DNA from: Thermophilibacter immobilis
GTDB taxonomy: Bacteria; Actinomycetota; Coriobacteriia; Coriobacteriales; Atopobiaceae
Direction: 5' to 3'
Length of the DNA: 64,000 bases
Assembly: GCF_015277515.1 (NCBI RefSeq)
Contig: NZ_CP063767.1
Location: 1,302,001-1,366,000, forward strand
The translations under genes and the position numbers were made by a program. Under the pieces are notes generated by a model. That model made no database searches. It was given only the letters and a program-made list of their open reading frames with translations, and was not told where the DNA came from. Below are positions 40,561 through 49,422 of the stretch, in pieces (within the stretch, counting starts at the first letter, position 1; the number at the start of each line of letters is the position of its first letter).

Positions 40561-41722
40561 CCTGGACCTCCTCTGTGGTCTTCTTGGTCCGCCTGCGCCT
40601 CCAGGGGAAGTCGCGGTTCATCACCCGCTCAATCACGTGCGAGAGCGAGAAGTCGTACGAGCCCAGAAGCCCCTGCGGGCGGAAGATCATGACGAGGATG
40701 AGAACGATCGAGTAGGCCAGCATGCGGTAGTCCGCGAAGGCGCGCAGGGCCTCGGGCAGGATTGTGAGCACCGTCGCGGAGATGACGGAGCCGAGCATGG
40801 AGCCCATGCCGCCCAGCACGACCATGACGAGGATCTCGACCGACTTCATGAAGCCGAACTTCGAGGGGTCCATGACGCCGATGCAGCCTGCGTAGAGCGC
40901 GCCGCCCACGCCGGCGAAGAACGCCGAGACCACGAACGCGAGGGTCTTGTAGTAGGTCGTGTTGACGCCCGACGCCTCGGCCGCGATCTCGTTGTCGCGG
41001 ATGGCGAGGACGGCGCGGCCGTGGCGCGACTTCATCATCGTGTGGATAAGGAAGATCGTGACGGCCACGACGAGAAAGACGTTCAGGAAGCTCGAGTAGG
41101 CCGGGATTCCCGTGAGGCCGGCCGCGCCCCCCGTGAGCGTGAAGCCAAGGACCGAGTCGATGTTCGTGATCACGACGCGGATGATCTCGGCGAAGCCCAG
41201 CGTGATGATGGCGAGGTAGTCGCCCTTGAGGCGCAGGGCCGGGATGCCGATGACGAGGCCGCAGACCGCGGCGCACAGCCCTCCGAACACGATGCCGCCC
41301 ACGAACAGCGCGACCGCCGCCGGCGAGCCCGTCGCCATGTCCTTAGCCGCGAGGCCCATCGTCGGCATCATGCGCGTGATGAAGATCGCGCTCGCGTAGC
41401 CGCCCACCGACATGAAGCCCGCGTGTCCCAGTGGGAGCTGGCCCAGGTAGCCGGTCGCGATGTTCAGGGACACCGCCATGATGATGTAGATGCCCACCTG
41501 CTCGAGGACGCCCGTCTGGTAGCGGCTGACGACCTTAACGCCGATGAGCGCCTCCCCCGCGACGAGGAAGAGCGCCACGAGCACCGCGTTGATCGCGTAG
41601 CGCGCGACCATGGGAAGACGACGATAGGCGACGGACGCGTCGGACGCCGCCTTGCCGAGCCGCGTCATGATGACGGGCCTGTCCTCGCGCTCGTCCTGCT
41701 TGTTCTTGCTCATGTGCGCCAC
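40553..41722 (-). CDS. livM: Branched-chain amino acid ABC transporter permease LivM
   Basis: A 389-residue membrane permease with a cytoplasmic N-terminus of about 40 residues and about nine hydrophobic segments. The family segments NIATGYLGQLPLGHAGFMSVG and LAIRDNEIAAEASGVN are clear; the latter loop docks on the ATPases. It lies three bases after livH. It forms the second half of the translocation path with LivH. Confidence 0.93.
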
Positions 41723-41725
41723 CCC

Positions 41726-42610
41726 CTAGACCTTCTCCGTCATTGGCCGGCCGAGAAGACCCGTCGGCCTGACGACGAGGACGATGATGAGCAGCAGGAA
41801 CACGACGGCGTCCTGCCAGACGGACAGGCCGAGCGCGGAGGCGCCCACCTCGGCGAAGCCCACGACGAAGCCGCCGATGACGGCGCCGGGGATGGACCCG
41901 ATGCCGCCCAGGACCGCCGCGACGAAGGCCTTAGTGCCCAGCATGATGCCCATCGTGGGGCTCACCTGCGGATAGGCCATGCAGTAGAGCACGGCGCCGA
42001 TGCCGGCCAGGGCCGACCCCACAGCGAACGTGAACGAGATCGTGTTGTTGACGTTGATGCCCATGAGGCGGGCCGCGCCCATGTCCTCGGACACGGCGCG
42101 CATGGCCTTGCCGAACTTCGTCTTCTGGACGAGAAACGTCAGGACCACGGTCGAGACGATGGTCACGGCCACGATGATGAGCGCCGTGACGGACAGGTTG
42201 GCCCCGCCGACGGAGACGGTACCGAAGTCTCCGAACGCGGGGACAACCTTGGCGTCGGCGCCAAAGACGAGCTGCGCGCCGTTCTCCAAGAAGTACGAGA
42301 CGCCGATGGCGGTGATGAGGATCGACAGGCGCGGCGCCTCGCGCAGGGGCGCGTAGGCGATCTTGTCGATAAGCACGCCGAGCAGCATGCATCCCACGAC
42401 CGAGAGGAGCACGGCGAGGGCCGGGTTGAGCCCGAGTCGTGCCATCACGATCCACGAGAGGTAGCCGCCGACCATGATGATGTCACCGTGCGCAAAGTTG
42501 AGCAGCAAGATGATGCCGTATACCATCGTGTAGCCCAGCGCGACGAGCGCGTAGATGCTGCCCAGCTGCAGCCCGTTGAGGATCTGCATCAAAAACGTCA
42601 CGGCTCTCAC
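41726..42610 (-). CDS. livH: Branched-chain amino acid ABC transporter permease LivH
   Basis: A 294-residue permease. It starts with the LivH-type LNGLQLGSIYALVALGYTMV, NFAHGDIIMVGGYL follows, and RAVSEDMGAARLMGINV is the ATPase-coupling loop. About eight hydrophobic segments. The gap to the binding-protein gene upstream is 112 bp; livM follows after 3 bp. Confidence 0.94.
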   Translation of the reverse strand: MRAVTFLMQILNGLQLGSIYALVALGYTMVYGIILLLNFAHGDIIMVGGYLSWIVMARLGLNPALAVLLSVVGCMLLGVLIDKIAYAPLREAPRLSILITAIGVSYFLENGAQLVFGADAKVVPAFGDFGTVSVGGANLSVTALIIVAVTIVSTVVLTFLVQKTKFGKAMRAVSEDMGAARLMGINVNNTISFTFAVGSALAGIGAVLYCMAYPQVSPTMGIMLGTKAFVAAVLGGIGSIPGAVIGGFVVGFAEVGASALGLSVWQDAVVFLLLIIVLVVRPTGLLGRPMTEKV

Positions 42611-42722
42611 TTCCCTTCGCCTGAGGGGCGCCCGCGCCCCGTCCGTCGTCTCTTCTAAGCCCGGGCACCGAGCGGACGCGTGTCCGTTCGGTGCCCCGGG
42701 GCCAGTCTTCTGTGTCGCGCGC

Positions 42723-43925
42723 CTACGCGGAGATGGTGTCGAAGATCTCCTCGGCGCCGTCTTTGAACGTGATGATCAACGTGGACTTGGCGGGGTCGCC
42801 GGTGCCCTTGTAGGAGATGGAGCCCGTGACGCCCTCGACCGTACCCGCGGCGATGGCGTCGATGACGGCCTGCCTGTAGTCGTCGGAGCCGGCCTCGGCA
42901 CCCTCCTCCTCGGCGGCCTTGAGGCCCGCGGCCACGATCATGGCCGCATCGTAGCCCAGCGCGCAGAAGTTCGTGGGATCCTCGTCGTACTCGGCCTTGT
43001 AGTCCTCGACGAACTTCTTGACCCTCTCGTCATCATTCGAGGCGACGAAGGAGGAGTCGTAGAAGCAGCCCTCGAGGTCCTCGGGCGAGGCGTAGTCCTG
43101 GTCCGAGCCCACGATGTTGGCCCAGCCGTCGGCGCCCAGAAAGACGCCCTTGTAGCCGAGCTGACGGGCCTGGGTGATGATCTTGCCCGTGTCCTGGTAG
43201 TAGTTCGGGGACAAGACGGCCTCGGGGTTGTCGCTCATGATAGCGGTGAGCTGGGCGTTGAAGTCGGTGGCGCCCTGCGCGTAGCCCTGCTCGGAGGTGA
43301 GCGTAATCCCGTTGGCCGCAGCCTGCTCGACGAAGGCCCCGTTGACGCCCGTCTCGTAGTCGCCCTGGCTGTTGTAGATCGTGGCGACGGTCTTGTAGCC
43401 CTGCTTGGCCGCGAAGTCGGCCATGACCTTGCCCTGGAAGGGGTCGGTGATGCAGGCGCGGAAGTAGTTGTCACCGAAGCTGATGACGTCGGCCGTCGTG
43501 GCGGACGGGGTCACGCACGGCATGTTGTCCGCGACGGAGGCCTGCGCCACGGCGATCGTGGGCTTGGACGTGACGTCACCGACGATGGCGGAGACGCCGT
43601 CCTCGACCATCTTGTTGTAGACGTTGAGCGCCTCGGTGGCGTCGCCCTTCTCGTCCTGGACGGACAGCTCGATCTGCTTGCCGTTGACGCCGCCGTCTGC
43701 GTTGATCTGCTTGAAGTAGAGCTGCGCGCCATTGCGACACGCGAGGCCGTACTGGGCCACGTCGCCCGAGTAGGGGCCCATGACGCCCACCTTGATGCTG
43801 CTCGCGTCCCCGCCGTCGGAGGCGGTGCCCGTATCAGAGCCACCGCCGCAGCCAGCAAGACCCAAACCCGCAACAAGCGCGCCCGATGCCTGCAGGAACT
43901 GACGCCTGGATACGTTCTCGAACAT
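42723..43925 (-). CDS. livJ: Branched-chain amino acid-binding lipoprotein of the Liv importer
   Basis: A 400-residue extracellular binding protein of the Leu/Ile/Val family. The N-terminus SRRQFLQASGALVAGLGLAG leads to lipobox LAGC with Cys26, after which a Gly/Ser/Asp-rich linker precedes the two-lobed domain (IKVGVMGPYSGDVAQYG, LVSPSATTAD-like VTPSATTADVIS, NSQGDYETGVNG). The twin arginines could be a Tat feature. The ATG at 43925 follows GGGAGG. It leads livJ-livH-livM-livG-livF; substrate is probably leucine, isoleucine or valine, though some family members bind other amino acids or amides. Confidence 0.92.
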   Translation of the reverse strand: MFENVSRRQFLQASGALVAGLGLAGCGGGSDTGTASDGGDASSIKVGVMGPYSGDVAQYGLACRNGAQLYFKQINADGGVNGKQIELSVQDEKGDATEALNVYNKMVEDGVSAIVGDVTSKPTIAVAQASVADNMPCVTPSATTADVISFGDNYFRACITDPFQGKVMADFAAKQGYKTVATIYNSQGDYETGVNGAFVEQAAANGITLTSEQGYAQGATDFNAQLTAIMSDNPEAVLSPNYYQDTGKIITQARQLGYKGVFLGADGWANIVGSDQDYASPEDLEGCFYDSSFVASNDDERVKKFVEDYKAEYDEDPTNFCALGYDAAMIVAAGLKAAEEEGAEAGSDDYRQAVIDAIAAGTVEGVTGSISYKGTGDPAKSTLIITFKDGAEEIFDTISA

Positions 43926-44091
43926 GATTAAACTCCTCCCGTCGCTTTTCCCTTGCGAAAGCGTGGAGCTACCGTAGCCCGACCGCAGACGCTCGGAACC
44001 TCGTGTGAAGGAATTGTTAATCATCCTGTGACGCAGCTCGTGCATCCGAAACACTTTGGGGCCGCGGAAGCGAGAGAGCGTGCCCGCGCGC

Positions 44092-45276
44092 CTACGCCTC
44101 GGCGGCCTCGGACGTCGAGAAGTGCCGGGGCGCGTAGGTCGCGTGCGAGGGCGCGGTGTCCGCGAAGTGCCTCGAGGTCTGGGTGCCGCCCTCCAGGACG
44201 CGCAGGAACCTGCGAGAGCTGCGGCGCACGGCCTTGGAGGCGTTCTTGCCGAACTCGTCCTCGATCAGGTAGTCCACGTAGGTGTCGGTGTCCACGACCT
44301 CGGGGTGCCCGGCGGGCGTCTTGAACGGGATGAACGCGGTCTGCGCCTCGAGGTCGTCGGGCTCGTCGAGGGAGTCAGCGTCGCCGGCGGCGTCGACAAA
44401 TCCGATCGGGTCCTGCAGGGGCGACTCGGCGGCGATCTTCTCGTCGAGGGAGCGCAGGGCGGACGTCCAGACGTCCTCGGGCTCGCCCTCACCTCGACGC
44501 TCGGGGTAGACGCCGTTGTCCACGAAGGCGACCCGGCGCGCGATGCTGTCCCGCTCGCGAGCGCGCTCGACGTTGACGAGAAGCTCGCGGCCCGTGGACG
44601 AGAAGTCGGAGGGGATGGCGTCGTCGGGCGCGAAGCCGGCGTCGCTGATGATACTGCCCGACCCCACCGCCGTCTGCCACCAGCTCGTGCCCACGTCGCC
44701 CACCGAGCCGTCGGCGCGCTCGATGACGGGCAGGCCATCCATCATGTCGGCGTCCATGCGCTCCTTGAGCGTGGCAGCGACGCCCTGGGCGCGACGGGAC
44801 ATGCGCTCGCGAAAGCTCGCGCGGCGCACGTAGTTCTCGGCGATGTCCTCGTAGTCCCGGGCGGCGTGGCCCGGTCCCTGACGAGGCGAGGAGACGTCCT
44901 CGGGCCGGTCGGCGCCGCGCGCCGGGTCCGGATCGGAGGCTTCGGGCGCCAGGTGACGCGGGCGCCGAGAAGGCTTGTCCCCTTGCTCGGACGCGGGCTT
45001 GCCCTCCAGCGCGCGCCCGTTGGTCTTTTCGGGGTCCGCGGGAGCGAGGGGCGCCTGCGCGCGCGTGCGGCGATGGCGACGTGCGAGCGCGATCGTCGTT
45101 GCAACGCCACCCGTGAGGACGGTGCCGCAGACCAGGCCGGCCACGAAGGAGCCCTCGGGCGAGACGGCGGCGCGCGCGAGGTCCGAGACGGAAAGCGCCT
45201 GTGCCGACGCGGGCACGCCCCAGGCAAAAGCGCCTGCGAGACCGGCGACGACGGCCGGGTTTCTCCTTTGCACCAT
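44092..45276 (-). CDS. Unrecognised membrane-anchored protein
   Basis: A 394-residue protein I cannot assign. A signal-like stretch (residues 9-28, ending ASAQA) is followed by a second hydrophobic segment (about 43-64) and then a positive RRHRRTR, which predicts a cytoplasmic remainder of about 325 residues. Residues 70-140 are Pro/Arg/Asp-rich and probably disordered. Two segments look structured: about 143-195 (basic helix, then GLPVIERADGSVGDVGTSWW) and about 325-370 (TYVDYLIEDEFGKNASKAVR). It lies 166 bp downstream of the livJ start region on the same strand but upstream of it, so co-transcription with liv is possible. The start is ATG at 45276. Confidence 0.6.
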   Translation of the reverse strand: MVQRRNPAVVAGLAGAFAWGVPASAQALSVSDLARAAVSPEGSFVAGLVCGTVLTGGVATTIALARRHRRTRAQAPLAPADPEKTNGRALEGKPASEQGDKPSRRPRHLAPEASDPDPARGADRPEDVSSPRQGPGHAARDYEDIAENYVRRASFRERMSRRAQGVAATLKERMDADMMDGLPVIERADGSVGDVGTSWWQTAVGSGSIISDAGFAPDDAIPSDFSSTGRELLVNVERARERDSIARRVAFVDNGVYPERRGEGEPEDVWTSALRSLDEKIAAESPLQDPIGFVDAAGDADSLDEPDDLEAQTAFIPFKTPAGHPEVVDTDTYVDYLIEDEFGKNASKAVRRSSRRFLRVLEGGTQTSRHFADTAPSHATYAPRHFSTSEAAEA

Positions 45277-45489
45277 GTGCTCCCGCTCCTCCCAGAGGCG
45301 GAAGACAAAACGAACGTCAAACCACGTTATTCCGCCGGCGAAAAACGCGACGGGGCGGGTGTCAACGGCTTGGGCATCGTTTCATCTTCGGGTACCGTAG
45401 CGACACTCGATTGCTCGAATATACGTTGACTATACCTATACTGTGGGTAACTTTGCAAGGTGTTTTCAGACGTCGAGAGGAGCCGGATC

Positions 45490-46275
45490 ATGCGAAGCAT
45501 CGCCATCGTCACGGGGGCGTCCTCGGGGGTCGGGGGGGAGTTCGCGCGCCAGCTCGACCAGGGCGCGGGAGGCGCGCTCGACGAGCTGTGGCTCGTGGCG
45601 CGCGGAGCCGAGCGCCTGGAGGCCACGCGCGCCCAGTGCTCCACGCCCTGTCGCGTCTTCGCGCTCGACCTCACGAGGCCCCAGTCGATCGACGCGCTCG
45701 CCGAGGCGCTCGACGAGGCCGGCGCGCGGGTCCGCTGGCTCATCAACAGCGCGGGGTTCGGGCGATTCGGCTCCTTTGGGAGCATCTCCCGCGACGATGA
45801 GGTCAACATGGTGAGGCTCAACTGCGGCGCCGTGGTCGGGCTGTGCCACCTGGCCCTGCCGCACATGGACGGCGGCTCGTGCATCGTCAACATGTCCTCG
45901 GTCGCCGGCCTCGCCCCGCAGCCGGAGCTCAGCTGCTACTCGGCCACCAAGCGCTTCGTGCTCGACCTCTCGCGAACCCTCAACTACGAGCTGGAACCGG
46001 TGGGCATCCACGTGTGCGCCGTCTGCCCCAAGTTCATGGACACGGGCTTCCTCGCGAACGCGGGCGACGCGCGCGCCGTGCGCCGCATGACCACAATCGG
46101 CTACGAGCAGCCGCGGCGCGTGGTCAGAAAGGCGCTCGCGGCCGCCGGGCGCGGCAGCGCCACCTGCGTCCCCTCCTGGGACGCGAAGTTCATTCACGTG
46201 GCCGTGAAGCTCCTGCCGTCCGCCCTCACCCTGCACGCCCAGGACCTGCTGTTCACGCTTCTGTCGGGCGTCTAG
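45490..46275 (+). CDS. Short-chain dehydrogenase/reductase
   Basis: A 261-residue classical SDR. The cofactor motif TGASSGVG is at residues 8-15, NSAG near 93, and the catalytic set is Ser137, Tyr150 and Lys154 (CYSATKRF). CPKFMDTGF follows the active site. The class is the DltE/YqjQ-like group of uncertain substrate. The ATG at 45490 follows AGGAG. It ends 12 bp from the convergent end of rho; the gap upstream (45277-45489) is an AT-richer promoter region shared with the divergent membrane protein gene. Confidence 0.88.
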   Translation: MRSIAIVTGASSGVGGEFARQLDQGAGGALDELWLVARGAERLEATRAQCSTPCRVFALDLTRPQSIDALAEALDEAGARVRWLINSAGFGRFGSFGSISRDDEVNMVRLNCGAVVGLCHLALPHMDGGSCIVNMSSVAGLAPQPELSCYSATKRFVLDLSRTLNYELEPVGIHVCAVCPKFMDTGFLANAGDARAVRRMTTIGYEQPRRVVRKALAAAGRGSATCVPSWDAKFIHVAVKLLPSALTLHAQDLLFTLLSGV

Positions 46276-46287
46276 GGCCGGCGGCCT

Positions 46288-48285
46288 CTAGGCGATGTAG
46301 CCGGTCTTCTGGGCCTTCTTGGCGCTGAGGATGAGGAACTCGGAGTTGGACTCCGTCTCGCGCAGGCCCTTGATGAGGGCGTTCGCCGCGCGCTCGGTGT
46401 TGTTCATGTTGGCGAGCACCCGACGGATGCCCCAGACGAACGGCTGGTACTCGGCATCGATGAGCAGGTCCTCGTTCCTCGTGCCCGAGGAGACCGGGTC
46501 GATCGCGGGGAAGATGCGCTTGTCGGCGAGGTCGCGGTCGAGCTTGAGCTCCATGTTGCCGGTGCCCTTGAACTCCTCGAAGATGACCTCGTCCATCTTT
46601 GATCCCGTGTCCACGAGCGCAGAGGCGATAATCGTGAGGGAGCCGCCGTTCTCTATGTTGCGCGCCGCGCCCAGAAACCTCTTGGGCGGGTAGAGCGCGG
46701 CGGAGTCCACGCCGCCGGACAGGATGCGGCCGCTCGCGGGCTGTGCGAGGTTGTAGGCGCGCGCGAGGCGCGTAATCGAGTCGAGCACCACCACGACGTC
46801 CTCGCCCGTCTCCACGAGCCGCTTGGCGTGCTCGATCACGAGCTCGGAGACGCGCGTGTGGTTGTCGGCGGGCATGTCGAAGGTCGAGGCCACGACCTCG
46901 CCCTTGATCGAGCGCTCCATGTCCGTGACCTCCTCGGGGCGCTCGTCCACGAGCAGGCAGAAGAGGTGCACCTCGGGGTTGTTGGCGGCGATGGACTGGC
47001 AGATCTTCTTGAGAACAGTCGTCTTGCCGGCCTTGGGGGGGCTGACGATAAGGCCGCGCTGGCCCTTGCCGATCGGCGAGACGAGGTCGATCGCGCGACC
47101 CGTGATCGAACTCTTGTCGCACTCCATGGCCAGGCGCTCATTGGGAAAGACGGGCGTGAGGTCGCGAAAACGCGGGCGTACCTTGAGCCCCTCGGGCGGC
47201 TGGCCGTTGACGGTCCTCACGCTCTGAAGGGGCGGATACTTGCTGTTGGAGCGACCGGGGCCCACGGTTCCCGCCACGCGGTCGCCGGGACGCAGGCCAA
47301 GCGAGCGAATGAGCTGCTGGTAGACGAAGGCGTCACCGTCGCCCTCCATGTAGTTGCCCGTGCGAATCCAGCCGTAGCCCTCGTTCCCGATCTCGAGGAT
47401 GCCCTCGACGGGGCGAAACCCCTCGGCCTGGGCGGCGGCGGCGTAGACGGCCTCGACGAGCTCGGGCTTGCGCACGCCCACGTACTCGACGCCCAGCTCG
47501 GCCGCCTTGGAGCGCAGCTCCGCGACCTTCAGCTTTATGAGCTCGTCGCGCGTGAGAGAGGGCGACAACGAGGAGTCCTGCTGACGTCGGTTGCGATGAC
47601 GTCCCTGGTTGTTCTGCCCCCCCTGATTGTTTGCCTGGCGACGGCTCTGATAGCCGTTGCCGCTGCCGGAGTGGTCACCCGGGCGACGGTGCTTGCGGCT
47701 CATGTGAGAGGAGTCCGCCTGGGGCTGCCTGTTCGCGGGCACAGGAGCGTGAGCGCTCGTCTCGCGACGATGCTCGAAGGAGGGTGCGCCCAGCGTCTGC
47801 GCAGGCATCTGCGTTGGCTCTGAGCTGGCCTTGGTTGCCTCCTGGGTGAGCTGCGTCATCTCGTCGGGCGCAGAGGCGGAGGCAGTGGGGGACGAGGCGG
47901 GCACCTCGTCGTGGCGATGGGTTCGGCGACGCTTGGGGGCTCCGGTCTTGTGGGACGCGGGCTCGCCCGCGACGGGGCGGGTCGCCTCGGAGGCAGGTTC
48001 CGCAGAGGGCTCGGGGACGCTCGGGACCTGCTTCACCGAGTCCTCGCGCGCAGGTGCGGACTCCTCATGCGCGGGCGCGGGCTTCTCAGGGGCGCTCGCC
48101 TTCGAGCGGGTGCGACGACGCTTGGGCGGCCAGGGCTCCCCCGCCTTCTCCGCGGCCTCCCGAGCAGCTGCCTCCTGCGCGCGTGCGGCCGCCATCTCCG
48201 CCTTGGTCCGTCGATGCCTCCGGGGCTTTGCCGGCTGGTCGTCGGCCGAAGCCGAGGCGGAAACGGGCGTTACGTCGTCCGACAT
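46288..48285 (-). CDS. rho: Transcription termination factor Rho with long N-terminal extension
   Basis: A 665-residue Rho, about 245 residues longer than the E. coli protein. Residues 1-240 are Ala/Pro/Glu/Arg/Gln-rich low complexity with several basic patches (PKRRRTRSK, RSRRQANNQGGQNNQG-like) and probably disordered; the conserved part starts at LTRDELIKLKVAELRSKAAE. The RNA-binding cold-shock-like domain has EGILEIGNEGYGWIR; Walker A is SPPKAGKTT around residues 414-422 (Lys421); the Q-loop/R-loop region LVDERPEEVTDMERS and DSITRLARAYN follow. Such insertions are known in actinobacterial Rho. The ATG at 48285 follows AGAGG. It is a single-gene unit. Confidence 0.95.
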   Translation of the reverse strand: MSDDVTPVSASASADDQPAKPRRHRRTKAEMAAARAQEAAAREAAEKAGEPWPPKRRRTRSKASAPEKPAPAHEESAPAREDSVKQVPSVPEPSAEPASEATRPVAGEPASHKTGAPKRRRTHRHDEVPASSPTASASAPDEMTQLTQEATKASSEPTQMPAQTLGAPSFEHRRETSAHAPVPANRQPQADSSHMSRKHRRPGDHSGSGNGYQSRRQANNQGGQNNQGRHRNRRQQDSSLSPSLTRDELIKLKVAELRSKAAELGVEYVGVRKPELVEAVYAAAAQAEGFRPVEGILEIGNEGYGWIRTGNYMEGDGDAFVYQQLIRSLGLRPGDRVAGTVGPGRSNSKYPPLQSVRTVNGQPPEGLKVRPRFRDLTPVFPNERLAMECDKSSITGRAIDLVSPIGKGQRGLIVSPPKAGKTTVLKKICQSIAANNPEVHLFCLLVDERPEEVTDMERSIKGEVVASTFDMPADNHTRVSELVIEHAKRLVETGEDVVVVLDSITRLARAYNLAQPASGRILSGGVDSAALYPPKRFLGAARNIENGGSLTIIASALVDTGSKMDEVIFEEFKGTGNMELKLDRDLADKRIFPAIDPVSSGTRNEDLLIDAEYQPFVWGIRRVLANMNNTERAANALIKGLRETESNSEFLILSAKKAQKTGYIA

Positions 48286-48513
48286 ATGGTTACCTCTCTT
48301 TTGTGGCACCCACACAGGGCACCCAAGCACCGAAGCGGGTCTGCCGAGCTCAGGTCCGGGGCCTATGCCCTCTGACACAATGTGTTTTGAGCAAGTATGC
48401 TCACATAAGATTACGGGCGGCTCCTCTGGCATCTACCAGACGGAACCACTCGTATATTATAGCACTCATGAGATTCTGACAAGACGAAACAATTGCATGT
48501 CTTCGAAAGGCCC

Positions 48514-49191
48514 CTAGTTCGCGCCGCGCAGCCTACGCCTCACGACGAGCTGCTCAATCCTCTGGGCGAACTCCTCGGCATAGGCCGTGCCCTCCGGGGT
48601 CAGGCTCACGCTCGTGGTGTGCGCGCTGCCCGCGTCATGGGAGCGCGTGACGAGGCCGTGCTCGACGAGCGAGGACACTGACATGGACACGGTCGGCTGT
48701 AGAAGGCCGAGCGCCTCGACGAGCTGCATAATCGTGAGCGTGTCTCCCGAGGAGGCGTAGATGCCAAGGACCACGAGGTCACCGGCCTTGCAGAAGAGCG
48801 AGCCCATGGCGTCGACGTACTTGCGGATGCGGTCGGCCGAGGTGCGCGACAGGGCGCGGCCGGCCGGGATCTGCGCGCGCGTGAGGCCCGAGAGATGCGC
48901 CACGCGCGCCCTGCCCTCGTCGGAGATCGAGCAGACCACGTTGCGGCGGTCGACGTCGCCCTCGGTCCGCACGATGAAGCCCAGGTTTGCGAGATGGTTG
49001 GTCCGATGCGTCATGGTGGGGCGAAGCGCGCCCTGGTACTCGGCGATGGCAGAGGTCTTGACCGGAGCCCCCGCGACGTCAAGGCGGCAGAGAATCGCGA
49101 ACTCCTCGAAGGTGAGTCGCTCCTTGGAGTCAACCATCTGCCGAACGATGTTATATGCCCTTCTCACGGACATGAATTCCTTGAGATCCAC
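48514..49191 (-). CDS. Tandem double-domain MarR-type regulator
   Basis: A 225-residue protein with two winged-helix domains of MarR type in one chain. Domain 1 (about 20-105): LTFEEFAILCRLDVAG, TSAIAEYQGALRPTMTHRTN, LGFIVRTEGDVDRRNVVCSI. Domain 2 (about 128-222): LFCKAGDLVVLGIYASSG, TIMQLVEALGLLQPTVSMSV, HGLVTRSHDAGSAHTTSVSL. Normal MarR proteins are about 145 residues with one such domain and act as dimers, so this may be a single-chain pseudo-dimer. GTG at 49191 is the longest start; ATG at 49173, with AAGGA four bases upstream, is an alternative. No obvious target gene is adjacent. Confidence 0.8.
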   Translation of the reverse strand: MDLKEFMSVRRAYNIVRQMVDSKERLTFEEFAILCRLDVAGAPVKTSAIAEYQGALRPTMTHRTNHLANLGFIVRTEGDVDRRNVVCSISDEGRARVAHLSGLTRAQIPAGRALSRTSADRIRKYVDAMGSLFCKAGDLVVLGIYASSGDTLTIMQLVEALGLLQPTVSMSVSSLVEHGLVTRSHDAGSAHTTSVSLTPEGTAYAEEFAQRIEQLVVRRRLRGAN

Positions 49192-49204
49192 GGTCCCTGG
49201 CCTT

Positions 49205-49345
49205 TCTTAGAGTCAAACAAACTCCAGTACAACAGCTTAGTTAAGATACTTCTTTATAGCCACGCAGTATACAAGACAACGAACCACTCAACCATTGCTA
49301 ATGCAAAGGAATTTATAAAAGACGTAGATAATTCCCACATATCAC
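49205..49345. other. AT-rich stretch upstream of the MarR-type gene
   Basis: About 140 bases whose AT content is far above the surrounding sequence, with runs such as CTTAGTTAAGATACTTCTTT and GGAATTTATAAAAGAC. It holds no gene. It lies just upstream of the regulator and downstream of argS, and probably contains the regulator's promoter; TATAAA-like and TATAGC elements are possible -10 boxes on either strand. Confidence 0.5.
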
Positions 49346-49359
49346 CCTTCGGCATCTAT

Positions 49360-49398
49360 GAGAGCTCCCCCGCCTCCTGGCAAGGCGGGGGAGCTCTC
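49360..49398 (-). terminator. Perfect hairpin after argS
   Basis: GAGAGCTCCCCCGCC and its exact reverse complement form a 15 bp stem with a nine-base loop, beginning 25 bases after the argS stop. It has no T-run on either side, so it may work as a Rho-assisted or RNA-stabilising 3' hairpin for the five-gene wecA to argS unit. Confidence 0.65.
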
Positions 49399-49422
49399 AC
49401 GGGAAAAGCGCCTGAACGCGCC

